A DNA stretch of 17,732 bases from Candidatus Zixiibacteriota bacterium (GCA_030670005.1 DAOVCL010000017.1:1-17732); one strand, 5' to 3'. Counted from the stretch's first letter, positions 7,117 through 14,043 are shown. Notes: a model not told the origin generated them from the letters alone. Numbers and translations are program-made.

Positions 7117-7539
7117 TCATAACTTAATACGAAGCTTATTGGCTATATCGTTGAGTTCTTTTCTTGTAGGTCTTTTGCCATACTCTGGGCCAAACCTTAA
7201 CCCAAATCCATCCCCTTCGTATCGTGGAAATATGTGAAGATGAACATGGAATATCTCTTGACCTGCAGCTACACCATCTGCTAAAAAGATGTTGATGCCT
7301 TCGCATTTGAGCCCGCTGCCTCTTAAGGCTTTTGCGATGCGTTGGGCTGTCCGAAAGATATGAGCGCCCGATTCTTCATCAAGTTCTGAAAGAGACGAGG
7401 CATGATAGGTGGGAATGATCAGCACATGCCCGGGATTGACAGGCTGAATATCCATAAATGCACAACACAGATCATCCCTGAAGATGATGCTTGAAGGGAG
7501 CTTTCCTGCTAAGATGTCACAGAATACGCAACTGCTCAT
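7117..7539 (-). CDS. HIT family hydrolase (histidine triad nucleotide-binding protein)
   Basis: A 140-residue full-length histidine triad protein. The start CVFCDILAGKLPS and FRDDLCCAFMDIQPVNPGH are typical of the Hint/Fhit branch. The catalytic motif is HVHLHIFP near residues 98-105, and HVLIIPTYHASS is near 38-49. Cys4 and Cys7, with later histidines, could bind zinc. Members hydrolyse nucleotide phosphoramidates or dinucleoside polyphosphates in the cytosol; the exact substrate is unknown. The start has AAGGAG unusually close (two to three bases) to the ATG. Upstream lies repeat R2b rather than a recognisable attC; downstream is the multi-core-site junction. It forms one unit of the minus-strand cassette series. 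Confidence 0.92.
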   Translation of the reverse strand: MSSCVFCDILAGKLPSSIIFRDDLCCAFMDIQPVNPGHVLIIPTYHASSLSELDEESGAHIFRTAQRIAKALRGSGLKCEGINIFLADGVAAGQEIFHVHLHIFPRYEGDGFGLRFGPEYGKRPTRKELNDIANKLRIKL

Positions 7540-7553
7540 AACTCCTTTATCTT

Positions 7554-7736
7554 GAATAATTCATATACCACAAAGGCACAAAGCCCCGAAGTGTAGATAT
7601 AATTTAGATTAGAAGTTTACAGCAGAGCGAATCAGTTTACAAACCGGACTGCTTTAACGTTTTATCTTAGTGATCCTTCGACTTCGCTCAGGACATGCTT
7701 AGAGGCTTCGTGGCTAAAATTATGAGTAATCCGGGC
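7554..7736. repeat. Terminal-inverted repeat element family R2, copy b
   Basis: It begins GAATAATTCATATACCAC with CACAAAGGCACAAAG, includes GATCCTTCGACTTCGCTCAG, and ends GGCTTCGTGGCTAAAATTAT with GAGTAATCCGGGC. It closely matches the copies at 2498 and 9588. Its right end overlaps the last five codons and stop of the racemase-family gene, so the repeat supplies that protein's GPDYS tail and its TAA stop. Confidence 0.82.
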
Positions 7737-8424
7737 CTAGAGCATATTCAACGGCAGCAATAGCGTGAATCTTTGTGGTATCAAATAATGGGACCTGGCT
7801 GTCTTCTTCTCCCACCAACAGGCCTATCTCTGTACACCCTAAAATGATTCCTTCGGCACCATCGCCCACAAGATTATCTATGATACGGATATATTGCGTT
7901 TTTGAAGATGGTTTTATCTCACCGAGACACAGCTCATCATAAATCACCCGATGAACGCTCTCTCTTTCCTGCTCGTTGGGGATAATCACATCCAGGCAGT
8001 GTTTCTCGATGAGTCTGCCTTTGTAGAAATTCTCTTCCATGGTGAACCTGGTTCCCAAAAGACCAATTTTTCTTAGGTGTTTAGCTTTTATCTTCTCGGC
8101 GGTGGCATCAGCAATGTGCAACAGCGGGATATCGATGTGCTTTTGCACAGCATCTGCCATCTTGTGCATGGTGTTGGTGCAAATGATGAGGAAATCTGCC
8201 CCGCCGTTTTCCACCTTTCTGGCGGCAGCAATCATTAGTCTGGAAGCCTCTTCCCATCTTCCTTGATGCTGGAGTGGTTCTATTTCGGCGAAATCAACGG
8301 AGTACATAATGATTTTGGCGGAGTGGTGACCGCCGAGTCTATCACGGACGGTTTCATTGATGATACGGTAGTACTCCATTGACGACTGCCAACTCATGCC
8401 ACCAATGAGCCCAATTGTTTTCAT
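7720..8424 (-). CDS. Aspartate/glutamate racemase family protein
   Basis: A 234-residue protein of the cofactor-independent Asp/Glu racemase superfamily, which inverts or otherwise processes amino-acid stereocentres using two cysteines. MKTIGLIGGMSWQSSMEYYR is the classic N-terminus of the aspartate racemase branch. The two catalytic cysteines are in IICTNTMHK (near residue 83) and GIILGCTEIGLL (near 196). Both are present, so the enzyme should be active. I place the start at ATG 8422-8424, because the longer frame starts at TTG with a twelve-residue non-conserved extension and no ribosome site. AAAGGGCAGG precedes the ATG. The C-terminal GPDYS and the stop come from repeat R2b. Arginine codons include AGA and AGG, closer to host style than the neighbouring cassettes. 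The true substrate (Asp, Glu or a related acid) cannot be told. Confidence 0.88.
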   Translation of the reverse strand: MKTIGLIGGMSWQSSMEYYRIINETVRDRLGGHHSAKIIMYSVDFAEIEPLQHQGRWEEASRLMIAAARKVENGGADFLIICTNTMHKMADAVQKHIDIPLLHIADATAEKIKAKHLRKIGLLGTRFTMEENFYKGRLIEKHCLDVIIPNEQERESVHRVIYDELCLGEIKPSSKTQYIRIIDNLVGDGAEGIILGCTEIGLLVGEEDSQVPLFDTTKIHAIAAVEYALGPDYS

Positions 8425-8483
8425 CACCTGCCCTTTGAATTGTTTCTTCCCCGCACACAAGTTTTAGCTGCAAATAGCACGCT

Positions 8484-8554
8484 GCCTAACGAAGAGGATA
8501 AGCTGTATGAAAACACGCAGCGATTTTCATGTCAGCTTGAGTCAACTATTCGGC
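8484..8554 (-). other. attC-like recombination site, HAD / racemase junction
   Basis: 71 bp. The minus-strand R'' is GCCGAAT, overlapping the last codons and stop of the HAD gene, and R' is GTTAGGC. The stem arms on the plus strand are AAGCTGTATGAAAA and TTTTCATGTCAGCTT, with one unpaired base and one mismatch around a 10-base loop. Layout, length and stop overlap match integron attC sites. Confidence 0.75.
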
Positions 8555-9244
8555 CTCGTGGAGCGCATCGAGAATGCTGAAGAATTGGCGAGGGTCGCTG
8601 AAATCTGGAACCAGAAAAATAGCGCCTTCCTTTTTAAGTCTCGATGCTCGGTCACCAGTTCCGACTCCAATGAAATGGTATCCCAATTTGCGGGCAGCAT
8701 GCAAATCCCAAATTTCGTCACCCACATATGCCGCTGAATCGAATGACGCTTTCCCAGATGTGGAAAACGCTCGTTTCAGAGCGAGGGTCATAATCTCCTC
8801 TCGAGATGATGCGTCACTGCCTGTGGCGATGGGTATACCCCTCAAGTCAAGGCCTGCCCGCGTGAGTTTCAGGAGCGCTGATTCTCGCCATGCTCCAGTC
8901 GCCAACGCAATGGCGACATTCGGGCGTGCAGCCAATTCTGTCAACATCTCACTAGCGCCTGGGATTGCTTGGAAACTTTCGGAAGTTTTTGATTCTTCTC
9001 GTTGCATCAGGTGAAGAAAACGGTGGAGAATACTTGATAACTCCTCAGCGGTCGCGGGACGACCAGTCCGGTTTTCGATAATCTCTGCAGCAATGCCCGG
9101 ATCGGTAACGTTCCGATAGCTTGCCCAATTGGTGTCAATGTCAGTGAAGTTTAATACTTCCGCTACTGCCTGAACGAAGCAACGGCTGTCAACAGCGGTG
9201 GTCGCCGTAATGGTACCATCAATATCAAACATGACTAGGTGCAT
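8546..9244 (-). CDS. HAD superfamily hydrolase (phosphatase-like)
   Basis: A 232-residue protein with all four HAD motifs: DIDGTI near residues 7-12 (nucleophile and acid-base aspartates), ALATGAW near 114-120 (Thr), a Lys in LALKRAF near 150, and YVGDEIWD near 167-174 (acidic pair). The cap lies between motifs I and II as an alpha-helical insertion, as in phosphoglycolate-phosphatase-like enzymes. It would dephosphorylate a small phosphorylated metabolite; the substrate is unknown. ATG at 9242-9244 has AGAGGA at proper distance. An ATTAGGC heptamer (minus strand, 9263-9257) lies 19 bases upstream, one base off the attC core consensus, and may be the first cassette junction. Its last codons overlap the attC that follows. 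It is the first gene of the cassette series in transcription order. Confidence 0.9.
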   Translation of the reverse strand: MHLVMFDIDGTITATTAVDSRCFVQAVAEVLNFTDIDTNWASYRNVTDPGIAAEIIENRTGRPATAEELSSILHRFLHLMQREESKTSESFQAIPGASEMLTELAARPNVAIALATGAWRESALLKLTRAGLDLRGIPIATGSDASSREEIMTLALKRAFSTSGKASFDSAAYVGDEIWDLHAARKLGYHFIGVGTGDRASRLKKEGAIFLVPDFSDPRQFFSILDALHEAE

Positions 9245-9256
9245 GATGTCCTCTTG

Positions 9257-9263
9257 GCCTAAT
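9257..9263 (-). other. Possible degenerate cassette junction upstream of HAD gene
   Basis: The minus strand reads ATTAGGC, one mismatch from GTTRRRY, 19 bases before the HAD start. No stem or integrase gene was found upstream. It could be a decayed attI or attC end, or chance. Confidence 0.25.
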
Positions 9264-9354
9264 GCTAATTCAGCTACCTACCAAATTGACGCTTCCAAAA
9301 TAGTGGGAAAGGTGAGAAGAGTCAAGTATAATATCATAAGTTGAATGTCCCCCA

Positions 9355-9475
9355 GTTTTTGTGCTGGTAGGGTTCCTGCCCTGAGGGAGAAAGGCTTATT
9401 CACTTGTGGATGATAACATCCACAAGGAGCGGAGGATCAGCGTTGATCTGCGTCCCATGAAATCCACCGGAAGGG
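9355..9475. repeat. Repeat family with ATAA-loop hairpin, copy 1
   Basis: The element holds GGTAGGGTTCCTGCCCTGAG, a perfect 9-bp stem TTGTGGATG (9404-9412) with CATCCACAA (9417-9425) and loop ATAA, and GTTGATCTGCGTCCCATGAA. Counterparts lie at 17065-17135 (same hairpin) and about 11820-11914 (the CTGCGTCCCAT part). It occupies part of the gap between the HAD gene and the ABC-F gene. The rest of 9264-9587 shows nothing I can identify. Confidence 0.65.
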
Positions 9476-9587
9476 GGTTAAGTTCTCAGATCAGTGAATT
9501 TGACAGCTCGATTTTGGGCTTGACATATGGGGAGATGTTTGTTATCTTTGCTTTAAATGGAGATGTTAGCTTAAATATAGGCCATTA

Positions 9588-9856
9588 GCCTGAATAATTC
9601 ATATGCCACAAAGACACCAAGCCCCAAAAGTGTTGATCCTGACGAGCCGTCAGATGCCCTTACCTAACGGCGAGGGAGGAGGGTGGCAGAATCGGGGTTC
9701 TGCCACCTCGCTTTTGAGATTAAAGTAAAAGTTCACAGCATAGTGACCCAGTTCGCAAACCAAACTGCTCTAATGTTCTATATTCTTGGTGATCCTTCAA
9801 CTTCGCTCAGGACATGCTTAGTGTCTTGGCGGCTAAAATTTATGAATGATTCGGGC
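9588..9856. repeat. Terminal-inverted repeat element family R2, copy c, with nested insert
   Basis: The ends are the clearest inverted pair of the family: GCCTGAATAATTCATA (9588-9603) and TATGAATGATTCGGGC (9841-9856), with 14 of 16 positions matching. Compared with copies a and b it holds about 80 extra bases (roughly 9637-9716). These contain a 10-bp stem GGTGGCAGAA/TTCTGCCACC and an ACCTAAC heptamer at 9662-9668 that equals GTTAGGT on the minus strand. The element sits between the cassette array and the ABC-F gene. Confidence 0.78.
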
Positions 9857-9917
9857 AAGGAAGGAGGATGTCGTAAGTTATAATAGAGGATTAGAATAAT
9901 CGCTAAAACTTAACTAG

Positions 9918-9945
9918 TCCACGGATTACCTCCGTGGATTTTTTT
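9918..9945 (+). terminator. Intrinsic terminator immediately before ABC-F start codon
   Basis: A perfect 8-bp stem TCCACGGA (9918-9925) with TCCGTGGA (9931-9938), loop TTACC, is followed by seven T. The T run ends three bases before the ATG of the ABC-F gene. A TATAAT at 9879-9884 could be a -10 box for a short leader, but no convincing -35 is seen. It could end transcription coming from the left, or act as an attenuator of the ABC-F gene. Confidence 0.8.
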
Positions 9946-9948
9946 GTT

Positions 9949-11628
9949 ATGTTCAACCTACAAGTCAAAAGTGTTACCTATGGGTTTGAGGGCCAGCCAG
10001 AGCCCGTCTTTGAGAATGTCTGCTTTGAACTAAGCGGAAGGGAGAAGATTGGCCTCATCGGCCCCAATGGTTGCGGCAAGACAACCCTTCTGCGGATAGT
10101 ATTTGGGAAGCTCTTGCCCCTCAAGGGCCAGGTGATTAAACCAAAGAAAGGGGTCTCCATTGGGTTTCTCAGGCAGGTCCCGATCCAATCGTCCCCCTTT
10201 ACCCTTTTGGATGAGGTAAAGGGGGCCTTTCCCAGATTATTGACCTTAAAAAGGGAGATGGAAATCCTGGAAGGCTCCACCGAGGCCTTTGTCCTGAGAA
10301 GATACGGGAAGCTGCAGGAGGAATTTGAGGCTATGGGAGGCTACTGGCTGGAGAACAAGATCCAATCGGTTCTCTATGGGCTAGGATTTGGGGAGTATGA
10401 CCTCAACACTCCCTATGATCTGCTGAGCAGCGGCCAGAAGAGCAAAGCCCAACTGGCCAGGTTTCTCCTCAAGGAGCCGGAACTTCTCCTTCTGGATGAA
10501 CCCACCAATCATCTGGATATCAGGGCCTTGGAGTGGTTGGAGGGTTGGCTCACCTCCTACAAGAGGGCGGTTCTGGTTGTATCCCACGATAGGTTCTTTC
10601 TGGATCGGGTAGTGGACAAAATCCTGGAGCTTAAAAGAAAAGCCCTGAGAACCTACTCAGGGAATTATTCTTTCTACCACAGACAGAAGGAGCTTGAGGA
10701 GAGGAAAGCCTGGGAGGAATATGAGAAGCAGAGGAGAAGGGTCAAGAAGATGAGGAGGGAGGCCTCGCAGAGGAAGGTATGGGCCAAAAGGAGGGAGAAG
10801 GACAGGATTGGGGGAGGGGGGGCAAAGGGCTATATCACCCACCGGGCCGCAAAGATGGCCAAGAGGGCCAAGGCGGTAGAGAGGAGGATGCAACACCTGT
10901 TGGAGAGGGAGAAGGTGGAAAAACCCTGGGTGGAGAAGAAGATTAAGATCGACTTTGACCTCCCCCAGTCAAGTGGGGAACTAATCTGTGAGGTTGAGGA
11001 TTTGACCAAATCATATGGGGAAAAGAGGCTCTTTTCTGGACTTAACTTCTCCCTGCGCAATGGCGAGAACTTAGCCGTCATTGGTCCCAATGGTTCAGGG
11101 AAGACGACCCTTTTTAAGCTTATCCTCGGTCTGGAGGATGCCGACAGGGGTAGGATAAGATTGGGGGATAGGGTGAGGATCGGTTACTATCCCCAGGAGA
11201 GGGAGGTCCTCAATCCGGAGCATACCGTTTTGCAGGAGGTCTTAGGAGGTGAGGTCGATCAGACCTTTGCCAGGACCATCCTCGGATGTCTGAAGTTTAG
11301 AAAGGATCGGGTCTATGAGAGAGTAGGTGAGCTCAGCCTGGGAGAGATGGGGAAGGTGATCATAGCCAGGCTTCTCCTCTCTCGGTGCAATCTTCTTATC
11401 TTGGATGAGCCCACCAATCACCTGGATATAGAGGCGAGGATAGCGGTTGAGGAGGCCCTCCTCCAATTTCCGGGGACCATACTCTTCACCTCCCATGACA
11501 GATACTTCTTAAGGAAGCTCTCCCATCGCATAATCGAGATGGAGAATGGAGTTATCCGTCGCTATGAGGGGGGATGGGATTATTACTGGGGAAAGAAGTC
11601 CCCATCCCCAAAACCACTTGACTTTTGA
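9949..11628 (+). CDS. ABC-F family ATP-binding protein
   Basis: A soluble 559-residue protein with two ABC nucleotide-binding domains and no membrane segments, the ABC-F plan of ribosome-acting ATPases. Domain 1: Walker A GPNGCGKTT near residues 38-46, signature LLSSGQKSKAQLARF, Walker B LLLLDEPTNHLD, switch VVSHDRFF. A long Arg/Lys/Glu-rich linker follows (about residues 245-335). Domain 2: Walker A GPNGSGKTT, signature LSLGEMGKVIIAR, Walker B LLILDEPTNHLD, switch FTSHDRYF. Both catalytic glutamates are present, so ATP hydrolysis is expected. ABC-F proteins act on the ribosome exit site in translation control or antibiotic protection; which applies here is unknown. I use ATG 9949. GTG at 9934 would start inside the terminator stem. 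No ribosome binding site is visible ahead of either. Arginine codons are mainly AGG and AGA. Confidence 0.93.
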   Translation: MFNLQVKSVTYGFEGQPEPVFENVCFELSGREKIGLIGPNGCGKTTLLRIVFGKLLPLKGQVIKPKKGVSIGFLRQVPIQSSPFTLLDEVKGAFPRLLTLKREMEILEGSTEAFVLRRYGKLQEEFEAMGGYWLENKIQSVLYGLGFGEYDLNTPYDLLSSGQKSKAQLARFLLKEPELLLLDEPTNHLDIRALEWLEGWLTSYKRAVLVVSHDRFFLDRVVDKILELKRKALRTYSGNYSFYHRQKELEERKAWEEYEKQRRRVKKMRREASQRKVWAKRREKDRIGGGGAKGYITHRAAKMAKRAKAVERRMQHLLEREKVEKPWVEKKIKIDFDLPQSSGELICEVEDLTKSYGEKRLFSGLNFSLRNGENLAVIGPNGSGKTTLFKLILGLEDADRGRIRLGDRVRIGYYPQEREVLNPEHTVLQEVLGGEVDQTFARTILGCLKFRKDRVYERVGELSLGEMGKVIIARLLLSRCNLLILDEPTNHLDIEARIAVEEALLQFPGTILFTSHDRYFLRKLSHRIIEMENGVIRRYEGGWDYYWGKKSPSPKPLDF

Positions 11629-11679
11629 TCGACCAGACCTTAATATTACATTGCAGACGTGACTTGAAAGCTTAGGAAA

Positions 11680-11760
11680 TTCCTTTTTAGACAGGATGAA
11701 CAGGATAAATAAAAATCAAATAAATCCTGTTAATCCGACCCATTCATAAATTTTTAGGTA
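11680..11760. repeat. Partial family A repeat
   Basis: It carries TTTTTAGACAGGATGAACAG followed by an AATCCTGTTAATCC segment, matching the end sequence of the family A elements at 1354 and 11915. It lacks the central CACCGAAA arms. Confidence 0.5.
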
Positions 11761-11792
11761 ACATCTCAGATCGTCGAAAGTCTGAAGAGAGC

Positions 11793-11914
11793 GGACAGAC
11801 CTGAAGGTCTGTCCCTACACGGCTCTGGTAGGGCAGGAGCCCTGCCTGCACAGAAAATTGGGGGGATCTGCGTTAGTCTGCGTCCCATAAAGCCCGCACC
11901 GCAGGTGCGCTAAG
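11793..11914. repeat. Hairpin-bearing repeat segment
   Basis: A perfect 10-bp stem GGACAGACCT (11793-11802) with AGGTCTGTCC (11805-11814) is followed by GGTAGGGCAGGAGCCCTGCC and GTTAGTCTGCGTCCCATAA. The latter is shared with the repeat at 9355-9475. There is no T run, so it is not a convincing terminator for the ABC-F gene. Confidence 0.55.
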
Positions 11915-12136
11915 TTCAAAAGTATAGGAATTCGCATTTTTAGACAGGATAGACGACATTCATTAAACCCCGAAAATCACCGAAACAATAAGAAATGTAA
12001 AGGGGAAGAATTGTCCCCCAACGGGGAAGTCTATTTTTATAATTTTCAGATATTTCGGTAGTTTCGGTGTCATTCGGTGTTTTCTTGGATAATTTGGGAT
12101 AAAAATCGTGTAGATCCTGTGATCCTGTCAGAAAAG
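11915..12136. repeat. Foldback repeat family A, copy 2
   Basis: This matches the element at 1354-1547 across its length: leading TTCAAAAGTATA, then TTTTTAGACAGGAT, CACCGAAAATCACCGAAA, the facing TTTCGGTGTCATTCGGTGTT arm, and the closing GATCCTGTCAGAAAA. A short extra segment with AGAATTGTCCCCCAACGGGG lies in the middle. It ends 30 bases before queD, so it forms the leader of the preQ0 operon. Confidence 0.78.
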
Positions 12137-12165
12137 TCTGCCCAAAGGGGGCTAAGTTCGGCTTG

Positions 12166-12534
12166 ATGTATTATCTTACTGTGAAGAGCAGTTTTGCTGC
12201 TGCCCACCGGATTGTGGGTTATGAGGGCACTTGTTCCCGGTTTCATGGCCACAACTTCGGCGTGGAGGTAACGGTGGAAGGGAAGGAGTTGGATGGGTTG
12301 GGGATGGCGATGGATTTCAAGAAACTTAAGGGCCTGGTGGATGGAGTAATCTCCGAGTTTGATCACCGGGACCTGAACGAGCTTCCCTATTTTCAAAAGG
12401 TTAATCCTACCTCTGAATCCTTGGCCAAGTGTATCTACGATCGGCTAAAGCTCTTGATTGAGCCCCCCTTGGCCTTAACCTCGGTGACGATCTTGGAGAC
12501 GGAGGGCTATAGGGTCACCTACAGTGAGGTTTAG
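12166..12534 (+). CDS. queD: 6-carboxy-5,6,7,8-tetrahydropterin synthase (QueD)
   Basis: A 122-residue member of the 6-pyruvoyltetrahydropterin synthase family. In queuosine and preQ0 synthesis it turns 7,8-dihydroneopterin triphosphate into 6-carboxytetrahydropterin. Zinc-binding histidines are in FAAAHRIV (near residue 14) and FHGHNFGVEV (near 27-30), and the catalytic cysteine is in EGTCSRFHG. FDHRDLNE near residues 66-73 and the ETEGYRVTY end are also typical. Length is normal for bacterial QueD. I use ATG 12166; a TTG directly before it is unlikely. The only ribosome-site candidate is a GGGGG about fifteen bases upstream. Its stop lies inside queE. The neighbours queE, queC and folE2 fix the pathway. 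Confidence 0.93.
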   Translation: MYYLTVKSSFAAAHRIVGYEGTCSRFHGHNFGVEVTVEGKELDGLGMAMDFKKLKGLVDGVISEFDHRDLNELPYFQKVNPTSESLAKCIYDRLKLLIEPPLALTSVTILETEGYRVTYSEV

Positions 12535-13162
12535 CGAGATATTCTACTCCATCCAGGGGGAATCGAGCTGGGTTGGTAATCCCTGCACCTTTCTCAGGCT
12601 CTGGGGGTGTAACCTGCGGTGTTCCTGGTGTGACACAAGCTATGCCTATGAGGAGGAGCCATTTGATCTCTCCCTATCCCAGGTCTTGCAGAAGGTGGAG
12701 GGTTTTGCCACCAGGTTGGTGGAGATCACCGGAGGAGAGCCCCTTCTGCAGAAAGAGGTCTACCCCTTGATGGAGCTGCTTCTGCAGAGGGGATATAAGG
12801 TCCTCTTAGATACCAATGGTTCCCTGGATATAGGAGGGATTCCCCAGGAGGTAATAAGGATCATCGATATAAAACCCCCAAAGAGCGGTATGTCAGCCAG
12901 GATGGAATGGGGGAATATGGAGAAATTGAGGCCAACCGATGAGATCAAGCTTGTCCTTGCGGATAAGTTGGACTACCAATGGGCCAAAGGGATAGTGGAG
13001 AGATACTCCCTTTTAGAGAGGGCCAAGGTGATCTTTTCTCCGGCCAGTGGATTTCTTTCCTTGAGGAAGTTAGCGGAATGGATCCTTGAGGATGGGCTTA
13101 GGGTGAGGCTTGGCTTTCAGTTGCAGAAGTTTATCTGGGGAAAGGGAGCCAGGGGGCATTAA
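12524..13162 (+). CDS. queE: 7-carboxy-7-deazaguanine synthase (QueE), radical SAM
   Basis: A 212-residue radical SAM enzyme that contracts the ring of 6-carboxytetrahydropterin to 7-carboxy-7-deazaguanine. EIFYSIQGESSWVGNPCTFL near residues 5-24 is the family N-terminus. The cluster-binding motif is CNLRCSWCDT near residues 29-38 (CxxxCxxC). The SAM-contacting GGEPL follows near residues 70-74, then DTNGS and DIKPPKSGM. All key residues are present. It starts with GTG inside the end of queD, overlapping by eleven bases, and its TAA overlaps the ATG of queC as TAATG, so the three genes should be translated together. Confidence 0.94.
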   Translation: MRFSEIFYSIQGESSWVGNPCTFLRLWGCNLRCSWCDTSYAYEEEPFDLSLSQVLQKVEGFATRLVEITGGEPLLQKEVYPLMELLLQRGYKVLLDTNGSLDIGGIPQEVIRIIDIKPPKSGMSARMEWGNMEKLRPTDEIKLVLADKLDYQWAKGIVERYSLLERAKVIFSPASGFLSLRKLAEWILEDGLRVRLGFQLQKFIWGKGARGH

Positions 13163-13851
13163 TGGAGAAGCCCTTAGCAGTTGTGTTGGTCAGTGGAGGG
13201 ATGGATAGCCTCGTTGCCCTTGCCTTGGCCAACCAGACCCACCGCTTGGCCCTTCTCCATTTCAACTATGGTCAGATCTCGGAGGGAAAGGAGCTTAAGG
13301 CCTTCAATCGGATCGCCGAATTTTATCGAGCAGAGTATAAGCTATTGGTGGATTTGGACTACTTGAAGAAAATCGGGGGCACCAGCCTGATTGACCAGAG
13401 CTTAGAGATTCCCTCCGGATTATCAAATCAGATACCAACGACCTATGTTCCCTTCCGCAATGCCCAACTTGTCTCGGTTGGTGTATCCTGGGGTGAGGTG
13501 GTTGGGGCAGAGGTGGTCTTTATTGGGGCCGTGGAGGAGGACTCGGCAGGTTATCCGGACTGTCGCCGGGAGTTCTATACCACCTTTAATCGGCTGATAG
13601 AGCTGGGCACCAGGCCCACCACCCATATAGAGATCAAAGTCCCCCTTATCGGGATGAAGAAGGGTGAGATCGCCAAGCTTGGTATCGGTTTAAAGGCTCC
13701 ATTTGAGCTGTCCTGGTCCTGTTATCGAGGGGGGCCGAAGGCCTGTGGGCGATGTGATAGCTGCCTGCGCAGGCTGAGGGCCTTTCAGGAGGCCGGTTAC
13801 CCCGATCCCCTGGAATATGATGTCAGTTCACCACGGATAACCACGGCCTAA
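13162..13851 (+). CDS. queC: 7-cyano-7-deazaguanine (preQ0) synthase (QueC)
   Basis: A 229-residue ATP-dependent enzyme that converts 7-carboxy-7-deazaguanine and ammonia to preQ0. The PP-loop SGGMDS lies near residues 11-16. Other family segments are LLHFNYGQ, TTYVPFRNAQLVS, GAVEEDSAGYPDCR and ELSWSCYRGG. The zinc site is formed by Cys residues in SCYRGGPKACGRCDSC near 191-206. The start overlaps the queE stop. The last eight or so residues (SSPRITTA) and the stop come from the repeat element that begins at about 13827, so the native C-terminus has probably been replaced or extended by that insertion. The catalytic core is intact. Confidence 0.95.
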   Translation: MEKPLAVVLVSGGMDSLVALALANQTHRLALLHFNYGQISEGKELKAFNRIAEFYRAEYKLLVDLDYLKKIGGTSLIDQSLEIPSGLSNQIPTTYVPFRNAQLVSVGVSWGEVVGAEVVFIGAVEEDSAGYPDCRREFYTTFNRLIELGTRPTTHIEIKVPLIGMKKGEIAKLGIGLKAPFELSWSCYRGGPKACGRCDSCLRRLRAFQEAGYPDPLEYDVSSPRITTA

Positions 13852-14017
13852 CACAGAAAATCAGGGATCAGTTTACAGGGATCAGGAAACAGAATGACTT
13901 CAAGAATTGTGAGGATTTGGAAGTTATTAATCAGTTAAACAGGTATCGGATCCAATACTTAATTCTTAATCCTTAATTGCTAACCTTTATACGTAGTTCC
14001 GTGAGATACCGTGGTGG
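13827..14017. repeat. Foldback repeat family Q, copy 1, between queC and folE2
   Basis: The ends are inverted: CCACGGATAACCACGG (13831-13846) against CCGTGAGATACCGTGG (14000-14015), with 12 of 16 positions matching. Inside are CAGTTTACAGGGATCAGG and a CTTAATTCTTAATCCTTAAT tract. A related, 5'-shortened copy lies at 14890-14987, and the CAGTTTCCAGGGATCAGGAA part occurs again near 16998. It reads into the 3' end of queC. Confidence 0.7.
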
Positions 14018-14043
14018 ACTGTTACGGAATATGAGGAGGTTGG

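Noticed and set aside
9406..9588. A 60-codon open frame starting in a hairpin
   Set aside because: It begins inside the ATAA-loop repeat and has no convincing ribosome site or homology.
9683..9883. A 66-codon open frame before the ABC-F gene
   Set aside because: It is made of R2c repeat sequence and has no recognisable protein features.
11793..11814. 10-bp hairpin as the ABC-F terminator
   Set aside because: No T run follows and it lies about 165 bases past the stop within repeat DNA.
12136..12165. PreQ1 riboswitch upstream of queD
   Set aside because: The short leader lacks the hairpin plus A-rich tail pattern of preQ1 class I; the rest of the leader is a family A repeat.
13845..13851. 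GCCTAAC heptamer at the queC stop, resembling an integron R'' site
   Set aside because: It is part of the family Q repeat, has no facing GTTRRRY partner or attC-type stem, and queC sits in a host operon.
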